64,000 nucleotides of DNA from an uncultured Pseudomonadota bacterium (lineage in GTDB: Bacteria; Pseudomonadota; Alphaproteobacteria; UBA9219), in assembly GCA_903869345.1 (NCBI GenBank), contig CAIPYM010000075.1, forward strand, positions 1 to 64,000, read 5' to 3'. Made by a program: the position numbers and the translations under genes. Of the stretch, positions 48,474-59,310 are shown piece by piece. Within the stretch, counting starts at the first letter, position 1. Each line of letters begins with the position of its first letter. The notes beneath the pieces are model-generated. The model was not told the DNA's origin. It did no database searches and worked only from the letters and a program-made list of their open reading frames with translations.

Positions 48474-50036
48474 ATGGCCTCCTCTCTTCCTCCCTCCTCA
48501 CCTGATTTCAGCCCTGTGGGGCTCGACTACGCCGCAGCCTTGCGCGGACGTCCACCACGCGCGACAGGTGCTCCGTTCACGTATGTGGCCTGTTCTGTGG
48601 TGGATGTGGATTTCCTCACAGCCTTGGCCGCCAGCAACCCAGAAGGGCAGTTTTGGGGCTTGGTGGAGGATCCCGATCTGGCCGCCCGCGCCATCGCGTA
48701 CGCTGGCTCACGCGGGACCCCCAACGTGACGTTTCTTGAATCGTCGCCCACCTCGTGGTCAGAGTTCGAGACGCGTCTGGGCACCCAAGCCGACTACCTC
48801 GTGTGCTCCGAGCGAACAACCGCCCTCACCCCCGAGGAACGTGATACGCTTTTCGATCTCGCCGCCACGATCCTGAAACCAACGGGACTGTTCAGTTACC
48901 GCTACGCCGTCGCGCCCAATGGACCCGCGTTGGCACGATTCATCGTCAGTGAGCTGGCGCCGAACATGACGCCCGAGCAAAGCGGCGCGTTTTTGGAAGA
49001 AATTGAGACCCTCGGTGCCGCTTTTTTCCCCCGAGAGCCCGAGCTTTACGCCGCGCTGGCCGAAGCTATCGCCACGCAGAATCCCGAGATTTTCTTCAAC
49101 GTTTGCCTACGCGGTGGCGAGCCGACCGTGCCCGAAGACACCAACGTTCGCCTCGGTTTGACCCAGCGCAACTTCGCCCCTCTCGGAAGCGCCGAGATAC
49201 GGGCCAATTACCTGGAACTGTCGACGCCATCCGAAGCTCACGAATCCCTTCTCGCTTGCCGCGAACATCCGCTTTACGAATCGCTGAAAAGCCTTGCCAG
49301 CGCTCGTTTGGCCCGATCCGATGTCTGGTGCCACCTGCCTGCAACGGCCTCGTCCAACAACGCTGAGCTGTTTGGCTCGTTCGTGTTCGGGGCCTCCCTC
49401 CCCCCTGACAGCCTGCCGGAAGTCTTGGAAAGCGACGGTGGTTTTCGCCTCACACGAACCGACCCGCTGATTGCCAACCTGCTCGCGCTGATGTCCTCAC
49501 TCCCCGCCGGCATCGGCGACTTTCTCGCGCATCCCCTGGGCCAAAAGACCAACCCCCAGGATGTCGCCGCCGCCGTGCAGATGCTCGTCGCGTGTGGTGC
49601 CCTGTGCCCCATGCGAGCCCGCTGCACACCCCCTTCCATGGACCTCTTACGCAGCGCCGTCTGGTCCGTTGCCTACAACAAGGGATGGGACGAAATCGAT
49701 ATTACACGGCCCGCCGTCGCGTTCGCCTCCCCCGTTGTGGGCCGCCCCGTGACCCTTCCCGCCCGGCACGCGCTTGTCCTGCAAGCCCTCCTGCGCAAGG
49801 GGTACGACAACCTTGTGGAGTCGCTTTTCCACGAGCTTCAACGCATCACACACTTGCCCGCCCTACGGGCCTCGTTGTCCGAGGTGCCGGAGTTTACGCC
49901 GGAACTCACCCTCAGCATCGCGCAAGAAGTCCTGCGAAGTGAATTCGTCCGTTGGTGCGCTTTCGGCCTTGTGGCCGCCACCGCTGAATCCAGGGAGGAA
50001 GATGACGCCCCCTCCCTGCGTGTCGCGGATGCCTGA
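48474..50036 (+). CDS. Methyltransferase-regulatory-domain protein, apparently without a SAM-binding motif
   Basis: Architecture like protein-lysine methyltransferases with a regulatory domain, but FTYVACSVVDVDFLTALAASNPEGQFWGL replaces a canonical FTYxELGCGxG. Confidence 0.6.
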   Translation: MASSLPPSSPDFSPVGLDYAAALRGRPPRATGAPFTYVACSVVDVDFLTALAASNPEGQFWGLVEDPDLAARAIAYAGSRGTPNVTFLESSPTSWSEFETRLGTQADYLVCSERTTALTPEERDTLFDLAATILKPTGLFSYRYAVAPNGPALARFIVSELAPNMTPEQSGAFLEEIETLGAAFFPREPELYAALAEAIATQNPEIFFNVCLRGGEPTVPEDTNVRLGLTQRNFAPLGSAEIRANYLELSTPSEAHESLLACREHPLYESLKSLASARLARSDVWCHLPATASSNNAELFGSFVFGASLPPDSLPEVLESDGGFRLTRTDPLIANLLALMSSLPAGIGDFLAHPLGQKTNPQDVAAAVQMLVACGALCPMRARCTPPSMDLLRSAVWSVAYNKGWDEIDITRPAVAFASPVVGRPVTLPARHALVLQALLRKGYDNLVESLFHELQRITHLPALRASLSEVPEFTPELTLSIAQEVLRSEFVRWCAFGLVAATAESREEDDAPSLRVADA

Positions 50037-50817
50037 GGCGACAACCACCGACGGCTTGCTCAATCACCGGTTGGTCCTTGAACAACCCGCCCACGGCTTT
50101 CGGGTCGCGGTGGACACGCTTGTGCTGGCGGCTGCCGTCCCTGCCAAACCTTCGGATCGCGTCGTTGACCTCGGATGCGGCGTTGGCGGAGCCCTCTTAG
50201 CCCTCGCCTGCCGTGTTCCGAGGGTGCGTGGAGTCGGAATCGACAATCAACTGCCCCTGGTCGCGCTTGCCCGCGCTAACGTGCGGCGAAATGCCTTGCC
50301 CGCACGTCTGTCCGTTTGGTCCGCTGACGTCACGCGGCTCGGCGCGCGCGGCGCGGGCCTGTTTGATCACGCGCTGATGAACCCGCCCTACCACGCGGCG
50401 GAACATCACCCCGCCTCTCCAAACACCGTCAAGCGCCATGCGAACACCGCGCCGAGCGACGACCTGGCCGCGTGGATTCGGGCCGCCGCTCGACTTTTGA
50501 AAAGCGACGGCCTTCTCACCCTGATTCACCGCGCCGACCGGGGAGAGGAGATTTGCGCACTCTTGGCGGAAATGAACTTTGGGCCGCCCACCCTCACACC
50601 CATCATCACAAAAGCCGGTACCCCACCGCGCCGACTCCTGGTCCGCGCTTCACAGCACGCTGCGAGCCTTCTCTGGTCGCGCCCCACAACGCCCTCACTG
50701 GTTCTGAACGACGCCATCGGACGCCCCACGGCCGCCGCTCACGCGCTGCTCCGTGAAGGAAAAAGCCTCGATGAGGTGCTGACCATGGCCTCGGAACCAA
50801 GATTTTCCTCGCCGTAA
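50029..50817 (+). CDS. tRNA1(Val) (adenine(37)-N6)-methyltransferase-like (TrmN6 family)
   Basis: [40 protein letters not shown]. Confidence 0.87.
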   Translation: MPEATTTDGLLNHRLVLEQPAHGFRVAVDTLVLAAAVPAKPSDRVVDLGCGVGGALLALACRVPRVRGVGIDNQLPLVALARANVRRNALPARLSVWSADVTRLGARGAGLFDHALMNPPYHAAEHHPASPNTVKRHANTAPSDDLAAWIRAAARLLKSDGLLTLIHRADRGEEICALLAEMNFGPPTLTPIITKAGTPPRRLLVRASQHAASLLWSRPTTPSLVLNDAIGRPTAAAHALLREGKSLDEVLTMASEPRFSSP

Positions 50818-50872
50818 GACTCCCCCAGCCGAGTCCAAGGTGTGGAGGGGCAGAGGACGGAGGATTTTCCCC

Positions 50873-51643
50873 CTACTCTTTGCCCCGTCGGGGGCCTGTC
50901 ACCAAGGCCGAGAGGACTCCGTGCCAGGTGCGAATCTCCTGGTCCGTCGGAACCGCACGGCCGATGAAGGCGCGAAGGTTTTTCGTCATCGTCGGGCGCA
51001 TGGACGGCGCGACGAAAAACCCGGCAGCGTCCAATTCCGATTCCAAACGGCGGAAAAAGTTTTCCACCTCGCCGTGCGCGGCGGGAACGCTCGCGCCGGT
51101 TTGAATCTGAACGGCAGGCGTCGTGTCACCGGCCATGCGCCATTCGTAGGCCACCATCAAAACGGCCTGCGCGAGGTTAAGCGACATGAACGCCGGATTC
51201 AGGGGCGCGGTGATGACAGCGTTCGCCCGCACAAGGTCCTCGTTCACAAGCCCCGTGCGCTCCGGCCCGAAGAGCACCCCGACGCGCTCAGCGTGCAAGG
51301 TACGTGTCCGCATGTCCGCCGCCGCGCTCCGGGGCGTGTGCAGAACGTGCGCAAGGTCGTGAGGCCGGGCCGTCGTCGCGTAAACGTATTGCAGGTCCGC
51401 CACCGCCTCGGCCACGGAATCGAAAACGCGCGCGCCCTTCAGAACATCATCCGCGCCCGAAGCCGCCGCCGCCATGCGCGTTTGATGCACAGAGCCCAAC
51501 GGCCAGGGATCGCGCGGGGCAACAAGCCGCAGATCGTCCAACGCGCAGTTCGCCATCGCGCGAGCCGTCGTTCCAATGTTCTCGACCAATTGCGGGCGGA
51601 CCAGCACAATGACGGGGGCCTTGGGCACAGGGGCCTGAGCCAT
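50873..51643 (-). CDS. TrmH-family RNA methyltransferase (TrmJ-like)
   Basis: [67 protein letters not shown]. Confidence 0.92.
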   Translation of the reverse strand: MAQAPVPKAPVIVLVRPQLVENIGTTARAMANCALDDLRLVAPRDPWPLGSVHQTRMAAAASGADDVLKGARVFDSVAEAVADLQYVYATTARPHDLAHVLHTPRSAAADMRTRTLHAERVGVLFGPERTGLVNEDLVRANAVITAPLNPAFMSLNLAQAVLMVAYEWRMAGDTTPAVQIQTGASVPAAHGEVENFFRRLESELDAAGFFVAPSMRPTMTKNLRAFIGRAVPTDQEIRTWHGVLSALVTGPRRGKE

Positions 51644-51739
51644 GCGGAATCTCCAAAAAAAACAGCCAAAGGGGTGGTGGACAAAAACGCCGAACGCGGT
51701 AGACTGCGCCCTTCCTTCATCCTGCATTCGGGGGCCGTT

Positions 51740-52228
51740 ATGGCAGGCAGCGTCAACAAAGTCATCCTGATTGGCAATCTTGGGCGCGACCCCGAGATCA
51801 AAACCTTCCAAAGCGGCGGACGAGTCGCCAACCTGACCGTGGCGACCTCGGAAAGCTGGAAGGACAAAGCGACCGGGGAGCGCAAGGAGCGCACCGAATG
51901 GCACCGCGTCGTGATCTTCAACGAGAACATCATCCAAGTCGCCGAGCGTTACCTCAAGAAGGGCGCGAAGGTTTACCTTGAGGGCCAGCTGGAAACCCGG
52001 AAATGGCAGGATTCCTCGGGCCAGGACAAGTACTCGACCGAGGTTGTCCTGCGCGCCTTCCGAGGTGAACTGACGATGTTGGACAGCGCAAACCGCAGCG
52101 GCGCGGGGGCGGCAGCGGCGGGCGGCAGCGAGGGCGAGAGCCCCTCTTCCGCGCCCTTCGCGTCCGGTACGTCATCGGCACCCGCAGGCGGCGGCGCGGG
52201 TGAGCTCGACGACGATATTCCGTTCTGA
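51740..52228 (+). CDS. ssb: Single-stranded DNA-binding protein
   Basis: [21 protein letters not shown]; acidic tail DDDIPF. Confidence 0.98.
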   Translation: MAGSVNKVILIGNLGRDPEIKTFQSGGRVANLTVATSESWKDKATGERKERTEWHRVVIFNENIIQVAERYLKKGAKVYLEGQLETRKWQDSSGQDKYSTEVVLRAFRGELTMLDSANRSGAGAAAAGGSEGESPSSAPFASGTSSAPAGGGAGELDDDIPF

Positions 52229-52976
52229 TCCGTTGGCTGTCCCGCCCTCCCCTGCGTCGGTCAGCCCTTCTCCGGATGTGCCGGTCGTTGTTTGCCGAGG
52301 CGTCGCCAAGGCGTTCGGCGAGGGCGAAAGCGCCGTGCAAGCGCTGAGGGGCGTTGACCTGGACGTGCGCCGGGGCGAACTGTTGATGCTCGTGGGACCC
52401 TCGGGGTGCGGAAAGACCACGCTGATTTCGATCATCGCCGGAATCCTCACCCCCGATGCGGGGACGTGCCACGTGCTCGGTGTGGATCAAAGGTGCCTGC
52501 CCTCCGATGCCGCCGTTGATTTTCGCGCCAAAAACATCGGGTTTATTTTTCAGGCGTACAACCTGATCCCCTCCCTTTCGATTCAAGACAACGTGGCGAT
52601 CCCTCTGCTGATTAACGGCGTTCCGCGCCCCGAAGCGCGGGAACGGGCGAGCGCCATTTTGCGCGACATGGGCCTGGACGACCGCATCCACGCCTCGCCG
52701 GAAACGCTGTCGGGCGGGCAGCAGCAGCGCGTCGCAATTGCGCGGGCGCTCGTCCATAAACCAGGTCTTGTCGTGTGCGACGAGCCCACCAGCGCCCTTG
52801 ATCACGTCACGGGCGAGCGCGTCATTCGCCTGATGCGCGAGGCCGTCCACGAGCGCGGCGCGACGCTTTTGGTCGTCACCCACGATGCCCGCATCTTCCC
52901 CTTTGCCGACCGCATCGCGACCATGGACGACGGGCATATCCTGGATGTCCACGACGGCACCGGCGAGGCGATTTAG
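52200..52976 (+). CDS. ABC transporter ATP-binding protein (LolD/MacB-like), no adjacent permease
   Basis: [37 protein letters not shown]. Confidence 0.92.
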   Translation: MSSTTIFRSDPLAVPPSPASVSPSPDVPVVVCRGVAKAFGEGESAVQALRGVDLDVRRGELLMLVGPSGCGKTTLISIIAGILTPDAGTCHVLGVDQRCLPSDAAVDFRAKNIGFIFQAYNLIPSLSIQDNVAIPLLINGVPRPEARERASAILRDMGLDDRIHASPETLSGGQQQRVAIARALVHKPGLVVCDEPTSALDHVTGERVIRLMREAVHERGATLLVVTHDARIFPFADRIATMDDGHILDVHDGTGEAI

Positions 52977-53007
52977 GAAAGACGCCTGGGCATGCGCCTT
53001 TCTTCCT

Positions 53008-53120
53008 CGTCACCCCGGCGAAGGCCGAGACGACGGAAGGGGAGCTCAAATCTCTGCTTTCACTCCACTTTCAACAGAGGAGCGCAGTGATCCAGCTCAC
53101 AACCTCTTGGGCTACCTGAA
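53008..53120. repeat. Truncated family 1 copy followed by truncated family 2 copy
   Basis: cgtcaccccggcgaaggccgagacgacg; then gaggagcgcagtgatccagctcacaacctcttgggctacc. Confidence 0.6.
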
Positions 53121-53128
53121 ATCCGGCC

Positions 53129-53911
53129 TCAGGCCTTTGCGTCGCTATCCGGCTCGGGCGGACCGAGGAGGTCCCACACCAGGCGGAAGATGGACCGCAT
53201 GGACGCGGCCAGCACCCGGTTGCGCACCACGAGGCCCCCCACGGGCTTGCGGAAGGACATCAGGATCAGCCGATCGTGGACGACGTCAACCTCCATGCCG
53301 AGGGGATATTTCTGCCCATCAAACATCTTGGTGATGCGCAAGTCGCGCGTGCTGCTGGCCCATGTTTCAGTGGGTGTCCCGCGCTGCGCGATCATCTCCA
53401 CACGAATGCGGTTCTGTACACGTCGGTCAATGAACTGTTTGCGAAAGCGCGGGTTGAGGCGCTCAATCTCGCGGTTTGACGTGATGCAATGGAGAACGCG
53501 CTCGGGCAAAGGAAGGTCCTGAAGCGTCAGGATGATTTCATCAAAAAGGGTGCGAAGACCGGGAACACCTTCATGAAACGTCACGCGAGTCTGATCGTCC
53601 TCGTTCCCCAAACGTGCGAGCAACGGCAAAACCGCCTTGAAATCTTCCATCTCCCGCTGAAACGCGAACAGGATTTTCTCGGGCGCCGTGGCCGTGAACT
53701 TGCGGCGCTGCCCTTCACGAAAACTGCTGAGGATGTTTTTGGCGGTGAGGCGGCGGAGGATCAGGTCCACCGTGCTGCGCTTGATTTTCGTGCTCGTCAC
53801 AATTTCATGCACAAAAAGCCCCGCCGGAGCCTTCAGGCACGCGAGATACACCTTCGCATCAGGCCGTTTCAGACCCATTTTCCCCAGGGCATCGAAAGCG
53901 TCTTGGTACAT
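53129..53911 (-). CDS. TrmB-like HTH transcriptional regulator
   Basis: MYQDAFDALGKMGLKRPDAKVYLACLKAPAGLFVHEIVTSTKIKRSTVDLILRRLTAKNIL; effector-binding-like C-terminus. Confidence 0.7.
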   Translation of the reverse strand: MYQDAFDALGKMGLKRPDAKVYLACLKAPAGLFVHEIVTSTKIKRSTVDLILRRLTAKNILSSFREGQRRKFTATAPEKILFAFQREMEDFKAVLPLLARLGNEDDQTRVTFHEGVPGLRTLFDEIILTLQDLPLPERVLHCITSNREIERLNPRFRKQFIDRRVQNRIRVEMIAQRGTPTETWASSTRDLRITKMFDGQKYPLGMEVDVVHDRLILMSFRKPVGGLVVRNRVLAASMRSIFRLVWDLLGPPEPDSDAKA

Positions 53912-54113
53912 AAGCGCGAGTGTATCACGAAAAAACAACGCAAGAAATGTTATTTTCGGGAAAACATCTCGCGGATGGCACGAAGACTCGTCGTCGTATT
54001 CACTAACGAAACGGACGGCTCTTTGATACGAGCAACAGGAGAACATTATGGTATCAAAAAGACAACTAGCCTTGGGTTTTAGCGGTGTTCTGGCTGTCAT
54101 CCCTCTTTCCGCT

Positions 54114-54193
54114 GTCGTCCCGGCGAAGCCCGAGGGGTTCTGTGGAACCGTGCTCCTCAGCCTCTTGAGGTCCCGGCTTTCGCCGGAACGACG
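54114..54193. repeat. Family 1 palindromic repeat, divergent interior
   Basis: gtcgtcccggcgaagcccgagg...gaggtcccggctttcgccggaacgacg. Confidence 0.7.
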
Positions 54194-54242
54194 GCTGAGG
54201 GGACGGGACAAAAACCGAACCTTCTGTAACGCCCCGCCCTCT

Positions 54243-54352
54243 CCGTCGTCATCGCGAACGACGTGAAGCGATCCAGCTCACAAACCTCTGAGGTGAACGG
54301 AAAGAGCCGGAGATGGATCGTCCCGGCCCTGTCAGGGCCTCGCGATGAACGA
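54243..54352. repeat. Dispersed palindromic repeat, family 2
   Basis: cgtcatcgcgaacgacgtgaagcgatccagctcacaaacctctgaggtgaacggaaagagccggagatggatcgtcccggccctgtcagggcctcgcgatgaacgac. Confidence 0.75.
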
Positions 54353-54463
54353 CAGAGGTGACGACAGGGGAGAGCGGGACGGATGATTTTTTGCTAGAAA
54401 ACCCTCACGCGGCAACCCAGGTCCGCGCGGCATGGGCCTGAGCCTTTTCCCGGCCCTTCCTTC

Positions 54464-55942
54464 ATGAGGCTTTCGTTGTCCCCTCCCCCTCCCCACGACG
54501 AAACCTCCGCGCTGCAACGTTGGAAACGCTACGCCCGAGTCTCGGGCGCGGCGGCGGGCGTCGGGGCGCGATTCGCCTATGACCACGTGCGTGGAGCCTC
54601 CGGACCCGAGGAAGGCCGAGCGCTCACCGCCGATTACGCACGGCACGTACTGGGGGGGCTTAAAGGCCCCCTGATGAAGGTCGCGCAATTTCTGGCCGCC
54701 GTACCGGATGTTTTGCCCGAATCCTACGCACGCGAATTTTCTCAGCTGCAAGCTAACGCGCCTTCGATGGGTTGGCCGTTCGTGCGTCGGCGCATGGCGG
54801 CGGAACTCGGCCCCGACTGGGAAACGCACTTTGCCACGTTCACGCGAACCGCCGCCGCTGCCGCCTCGTTGGGGCAAGTCCACCGGGCCCAAGCGCTTGA
54901 TGGGCGGGACCTCGCGTGCAAACTCCAGTACCCGGCCATGGACTCGGTGGTGGAGGCCGATCTGCGGCAACTGAAAGTCCTCCTCACCTTGTTCGAGCAC
55001 TACGACGGGGCCATTGTGACAAACGAGGTCCTGGCCGAGGTCACGCAGCATTTGCGGGAGGAACTGGATTACGACCGCGAGGCGAAGAACCTCAACCTTT
55101 ACAAGCTGATGCTGGACAAGGAGCCGACCCTCCACGTGCCGGAGGTGATCCCGTCCCTGTCCACGAACCGTCTGCTGACGATGACGTGGCTGGAAGGCCA
55201 AGGGCTCGACGAGGCCCTGAAAACGGCCACCTCCACGACGCGAGCGAGATTAGCCGAAGCGCTGTTCCGTGCGTGGTACGCGCCCTTCTACCGGTACGGC
55301 GTTTTGCACGGTGACCCCCACCCCGGCAATTACACGGCCCGCGTGGACGGTACGCTGAATCTTTTGGACCTTGGGTGTGTGCGCCTCTTCCCCCCCTCGG
55401 TCGTCGGCGGCGTTGTCGGTCTTTACGAGGCGCTGCGGAATCACGATGAGGAACGAGCCGTTGAAGCTTACAAAGGCTTCGGATTCCCCAATCCCACGAA
55501 AGACCTGGTTGCCACGCTGAACATCTGGGCGACGTTCATTTACGCGCCCTTGCTGGAGGACCGCGCACGCTCCATTGATGAAACCAACACGGGGCTTTAC
55601 GGACGCGAGGCCGCGAACAAAGTGCATCGCGCCTTGCGGGAAAAGGGCGGGATCGTCCTGCCCCGCGCGTTTGTGTTCATGGACCGTGCCGCCGTAGGGC
55701 TTGGGTCCATGTTCCTGCGCCTCGGGGCGGTGCTCAACTGGCACCGCCTGTTCCTGGACCTGATTACCGATTTCGACGAATCCACCCTGGCCAGCCGCCA
55801 AGCCGACGCCCTCACGGTCGTAGGGCTCTGCCCTTCGCCGGGCCGTGACGATCCTACAGCCACATCCTTTCCCGCTGCTCCGCCCCCTCACTGCGACGGG
55901 AGGGCCGTCAAGCGCCTTCCCCGGAATCGGGGATCCGGGTAG
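54464..55942 (+). CDS. ABC1/AarF/UbiB family kinase-like protein
   Basis: GGLKGPLMKVAQFLA, LGQVHRAQALDGRDLACKLQYP, EELDYDREAKNL, GVLHGDPHPGNY. Confidence 0.93.
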   Translation: MRLSLSPPPPHDETSALQRWKRYARVSGAAAGVGARFAYDHVRGASGPEEGRALTADYARHVLGGLKGPLMKVAQFLAAVPDVLPESYAREFSQLQANAPSMGWPFVRRRMAAELGPDWETHFATFTRTAAAAASLGQVHRAQALDGRDLACKLQYPAMDSVVEADLRQLKVLLTLFEHYDGAIVTNEVLAEVTQHLREELDYDREAKNLNLYKLMLDKEPTLHVPEVIPSLSTNRLLTMTWLEGQGLDEALKTATSTTRARLAEALFRAWYAPFYRYGVLHGDPHPGNYTARVDGTLNLLDLGCVRLFPPSVVGGVVGLYEALRNHDEERAVEAYKGFGFPNPTKDLVATLNIWATFIYAPLLEDRARSIDETNTGLYGREAANKVHRALREKGGIVLPRAFVFMDRAAVGLGSMFLRLGAVLNWHRLFLDLITDFDESTLASRQADALTVVGLCPSPGRDDPTATSFPAAPPPHCDGRAVKRLPRNRGSG

Positions 55943-55989
55943 AGTGGATTCTGCGTTGCGCACGTTCCCTCGTTTTGCGCGGTTGGTCC

Positions 55990-58053
55990 ATGCCCAAACT
56001 CACCATTGATGGTCAGGCCGTTGATGTTCCGGAAGGAACGTCCATTCTTCAGGCATGCGAGCAGCTTGGAGTCGAGATCCCCCGCTTTTGCTACCACGAC
56101 AAATTGTCGGTCGCGGGCAGCTGCCGCATGTGCCTTGTGGAGGTGGACAAGGTCCCTAAACCTGTTGCCAGCTGCGCTCAGCCGTGCGCCGAGGGGATGG
56201 TGGTCCGCACGGACAGTCCCCTCGTGCGCCACGCACGGCACGGTGTGATGGAGCTGTTGCTGATCAACCATCCGCTCGACTGCCCCATTTGCGACCAGGG
56301 CGGCGAGTGCGACCTGCAGGATCAAGCCGTGGCCTACGGCTCGGGCCAGGGGCGCTACCTTGAATCCAAACGCGCCGTGCCGGACAAAGCCTTTGGCCCG
56401 CTGATCAAAACCGCCATGACGCGGTGCATTCACTGCACACGGTGCATCCGGTTTCTGGAGGAAATCGCCGGTTCGCCCGAGCTCGGGGCGTTCGCTCGGG
56501 GCGAGCACATGGAAATTGACACGTACAACGGCCAACCGATTCGGTCCGAACTGTCAGGCAACCTGGTGGACGTGTGCCCCGTGGGGGCGCTCACGAGCAA
56601 GCCTTCCGCGTTTACGGCGAGATCGTGGGAATACCGCAAGACCGACAGCGTGGACGTTCTGGATGCCGTGGGGTGCGCGATTCGCGTGGACAGCCGGGGC
56701 AACGAGGTGCTGCGCGTCCTGCCGCGCCTGCACGAGGACGTCAACGAAATCTGGATCAACGATCGGACACGCTATGCCTGCGACGGCCTTCGTTACGGGC
56801 GGTTGGACACGCCCTACGCGCGGCAGGGGGATCGGCTTGTGCCCGTGTCATGGACCGAGGCGTTGGACCTGATCGCGCAGCGCCTGCCATCCGTCGCGCC
56901 CGAACAGGTGGGCGTTTTGGCCGGAGACTTGGTGGACACCGAAACCCTGTTTGCCGTCCGCACGTTGATGCGCACCTTGGGCGTTCCGAATCTCGATTGT
57001 CGACAAGACGGCGCGACGTACGATGTTGCCGACCGCGCCCACTACATCATGAACACGACCATCGCGGGAATCGAACACGCCGACGCGGTTTTGTTGATCG
57101 GCACGAATCCACGCCACGAAGCCACGCTCGTCAACGCCCGGTTGAACAAGCGTGCGCGGCGGGGCGGCGCGTTTCCGGTAGGCATCATCGGGCCCGCTGT
57201 GGACCTCGGCTACCCCACGATACCCCTGGGAACGGGGCCTGAGACTCTGTTGGCGCTGGCCGAAGGACGGCATCCGTTCGCCGATATCTTGCGCAGTGCC
57301 GAAACGCCGATGCTGATTCTCGGCTCGGGGCCGCTCGCGCGACCCGATGGCGCGGCGATTCACGCCCTTGCCCGCGCGGTTGCCGAATCCTGTGACATGA
57401 TTCGTCCCGGATGGAACGGGTTTAACGTACTGCAACGCGCGGCCTCCCGCGTCGGGGGCCTGGACCTTGGGTTTGTGCCCGAGCCCGGCGGACTTGGGAC
57501 GCGCGGCCTTGTGGAGGCCGCAACCCAGGGCACACTGGCGGCGCTTTACCTTGTGGGCGCGGACGAAGTGAGCTTTGTGCCTTCACGCCGCACCCTGATC
57601 ATCTACCAAGGCCACCACGGGGATAAAGGGGCCTCTCTTGCGGATGTCATTCTCCCCGGAGCGGCGTACACCGAAAAGAGTGGAACCTACGTGAACACCG
57701 AGGGCCGCGTTCAAAAGGCGGAGCGTGCCGTGTTCCCGCCAGGCGAGGCACGGGAGGACTGGGCCATTGTCCGAGCGCTTTCCGACGCCTTGGGTCGGCC
57801 CCTGCCGTTCGACACGCTCGACGCGTTGAGGGCCATGATGTGGCGTGAGGGGCCGTGGGATCAGGGCCTTGGGCTCTGCTCGCCCGTCCCTTGGACCCAG
57901 GCGTCTGGATATGACGCTCGCTGCGTGGAAGGCACGCGTGTTCACGAGCCCTTCACGCTGCCCCTGCCCTCGTTTTACCAAACCGACCCCATCAGCCGCG
58001 CGTCACCCACCCTGGCCCGCTGCGTCGCCGAATGGGAAGGGGCGCGAGGATAG
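55990..58053 (+). CDS. nuoG: NADH-quinone oxidoreductase subunit G
   Basis: MPKLTIDGQAVDVPEGTSILQACEQLGVEIPRFCYHDKLSVAGSCRMCLVE; CPICDQGGECDLQDQA; CIHCTRCIRF. Confidence 0.97.
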   Translation: MPKLTIDGQAVDVPEGTSILQACEQLGVEIPRFCYHDKLSVAGSCRMCLVEVDKVPKPVASCAQPCAEGMVVRTDSPLVRHARHGVMELLLINHPLDCPICDQGGECDLQDQAVAYGSGQGRYLESKRAVPDKAFGPLIKTAMTRCIHCTRCIRFLEEIAGSPELGAFARGEHMEIDTYNGQPIRSELSGNLVDVCPVGALTSKPSAFTARSWEYRKTDSVDVLDAVGCAIRVDSRGNEVLRVLPRLHEDVNEIWINDRTRYACDGLRYGRLDTPYARQGDRLVPVSWTEALDLIAQRLPSVAPEQVGVLAGDLVDTETLFAVRTLMRTLGVPNLDCRQDGATYDVADRAHYIMNTTIAGIEHADAVLLIGTNPRHEATLVNARLNKRARRGGAFPVGIIGPAVDLGYPTIPLGTGPETLLALAEGRHPFADILRSAETPMLILGSGPLARPDGAAIHALARAVAESCDMIRPGWNGFNVLQRAASRVGGLDLGFVPEPGGLGTRGLVEAATQGTLAALYLVGADEVSFVPSRRTLIIYQGHHGDKGASLADVILPGAAYTEKSGTYVNTEGRVQKAERAVFPPGEAREDWAIVRALSDALGRPLPFDTLDALRAMMWREGPWDQGLGLCSPVPWTQASGYDARCVEGTRVHEPFTLPLPSFYQTDPISRASPTLARCVAEWEGARG

Positions 58054-58478
58054 AATTGCCGCTGAGCCTGGTTTGTTGATCCCGTCCCCTGAAAGGCCAT
58101 CCTTCTTAGGAAGGGTATGCGGAGGGCGGCGGCTGTTTCGGCAGAATCCTCGAAACGTCTCTGCTCATGCTTGCAGTTGATGCCGCGTTGCGTCCAACCG
58201 AGCTCCCGGTTCCGGTAGCGGGCGTTCGTTGAAAGTAAACCAAAACAAAGGCAGCACGGACGAGAGACAGAAACAATTTCATCTTGTTTAAATCTTCTTT
58301 TGCCTGTTTCAGTCCTCGATAGGTGTCAACAAGAATCTCGTTAAAAAACGTCTTTCTGGAGCACATCTACCTCTCCTCTAAACATTAATTGACCTCGAAA
58401 ATCACCCCCTAGTCGTTGTGTTTGGTCAAGTCCGTCGGAAATCTGAACATCAGAAAACAAAGGGTTTTGTGTTAAACC

Positions 58479-58772
58479 CTATTTTATTGTCGACGTGATC
58501 ATGAGAACATTCGTTGAACTCTCATTTCTTAATGCAAGTGTGAACAAAAATCTCTTTGTTTCAGTGCCCCTGTCATAGACCTGGATGTTTATTCGTGGAG
58601 GCCGATAATTGTTACAGTCGGGACGATAAGGTCCCCTGAGGTAAGTCCCGCATCCGTCCGTTTCGCGTTCCCACCCTTCTCCAAGGGCGTGCAGAATCAC
58701 ATCTTCAATGATGGCCCGAACAGCCTGACGTTCTTGCCGTCGTTGCTCATGTTGTAGGCAGAGATTCTCCAT
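58479..58772 (-). CDS. Hypothetical protein, 97 aa, AT-rich
   Basis: ORF only (MENLCLQHEQRRQERQAVRAIIEDVILHALGEGWERE...). Confidence 0.35.
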   Translation of the reverse strand: MENLCLQHEQRRQERQAVRAIIEDVILHALGEGWERETDGCGTYLRGPYRPDCNNYRPPRINIQVYDRGTETKRFLFTLALRNESSTNVLMITSTIK

Positions 58773-58929
58773 TTTTTATCTCCTCATACCAACCAATGAG
58801 GATCGTCTTTTTTGAACATTTCCACACCTTGGAGATTATCAAAAATCAACGAAAAAGCAGAAAAGTTTTGCGTGATCATTTCGTGCTAACGTCAATTCTT
58901 AACACTGGTGCAGTGTCTCCAACATAGGT

Positions 58930-59310
58930 TTACAATTTAACGGACGGCGTGAGGGGTGTGAGACCGGCGGCCATGCGGTCTCGGTTGACCTTGAGGATGA
59001 TGTCCTCTGCCGATTTTGTCCCGACGAAGGGCTGGGGGTTTGCGTTGGTGTGGTGGATATCGTCGAGGACGGCTTTTTCGAGATCAGCAACGCTTTTGAA
59101 AGAGCCGTGATGGAGACAGTCGGCCGTGATTTTGCCGAACCAACGCTCGACCAGGTTCAGCCATGACGATGAGGTCGGAATGACCGTCGGCCGCGATATG
59201 GCCAGCGCCTTCGCAAGGCCGTTGTTGGACTCCCCCACGATCGCCCGCAGAACGAGGCCCTACAATCGACCATTCCCCGTCGCGTAAGTCGCTCGCGTAC
59301 CCCATGCCGT
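58930..59310 (-). pseudogene. Hybrid transposase relic: IS5-like N-terminus and internally deleted IS630-like transposase
   Basis: MGYASDLRDGEWSIVGP (IS5-like), then in another frame ESNNGLAKALAISRPTVI (IS630 HTH) joined to PTSSSWLNLVERWFGKITADCLHHGSFKSVADLEKAVLDDIHH (IS630 C-terminus). Confidence 0.75.

Noticed and set aside
58106-58366. 86-aa minus-strand ORF
   Set aside because: No motif, low complexity C-terminus, partly downstream intergenic; insufficient support as a gene.
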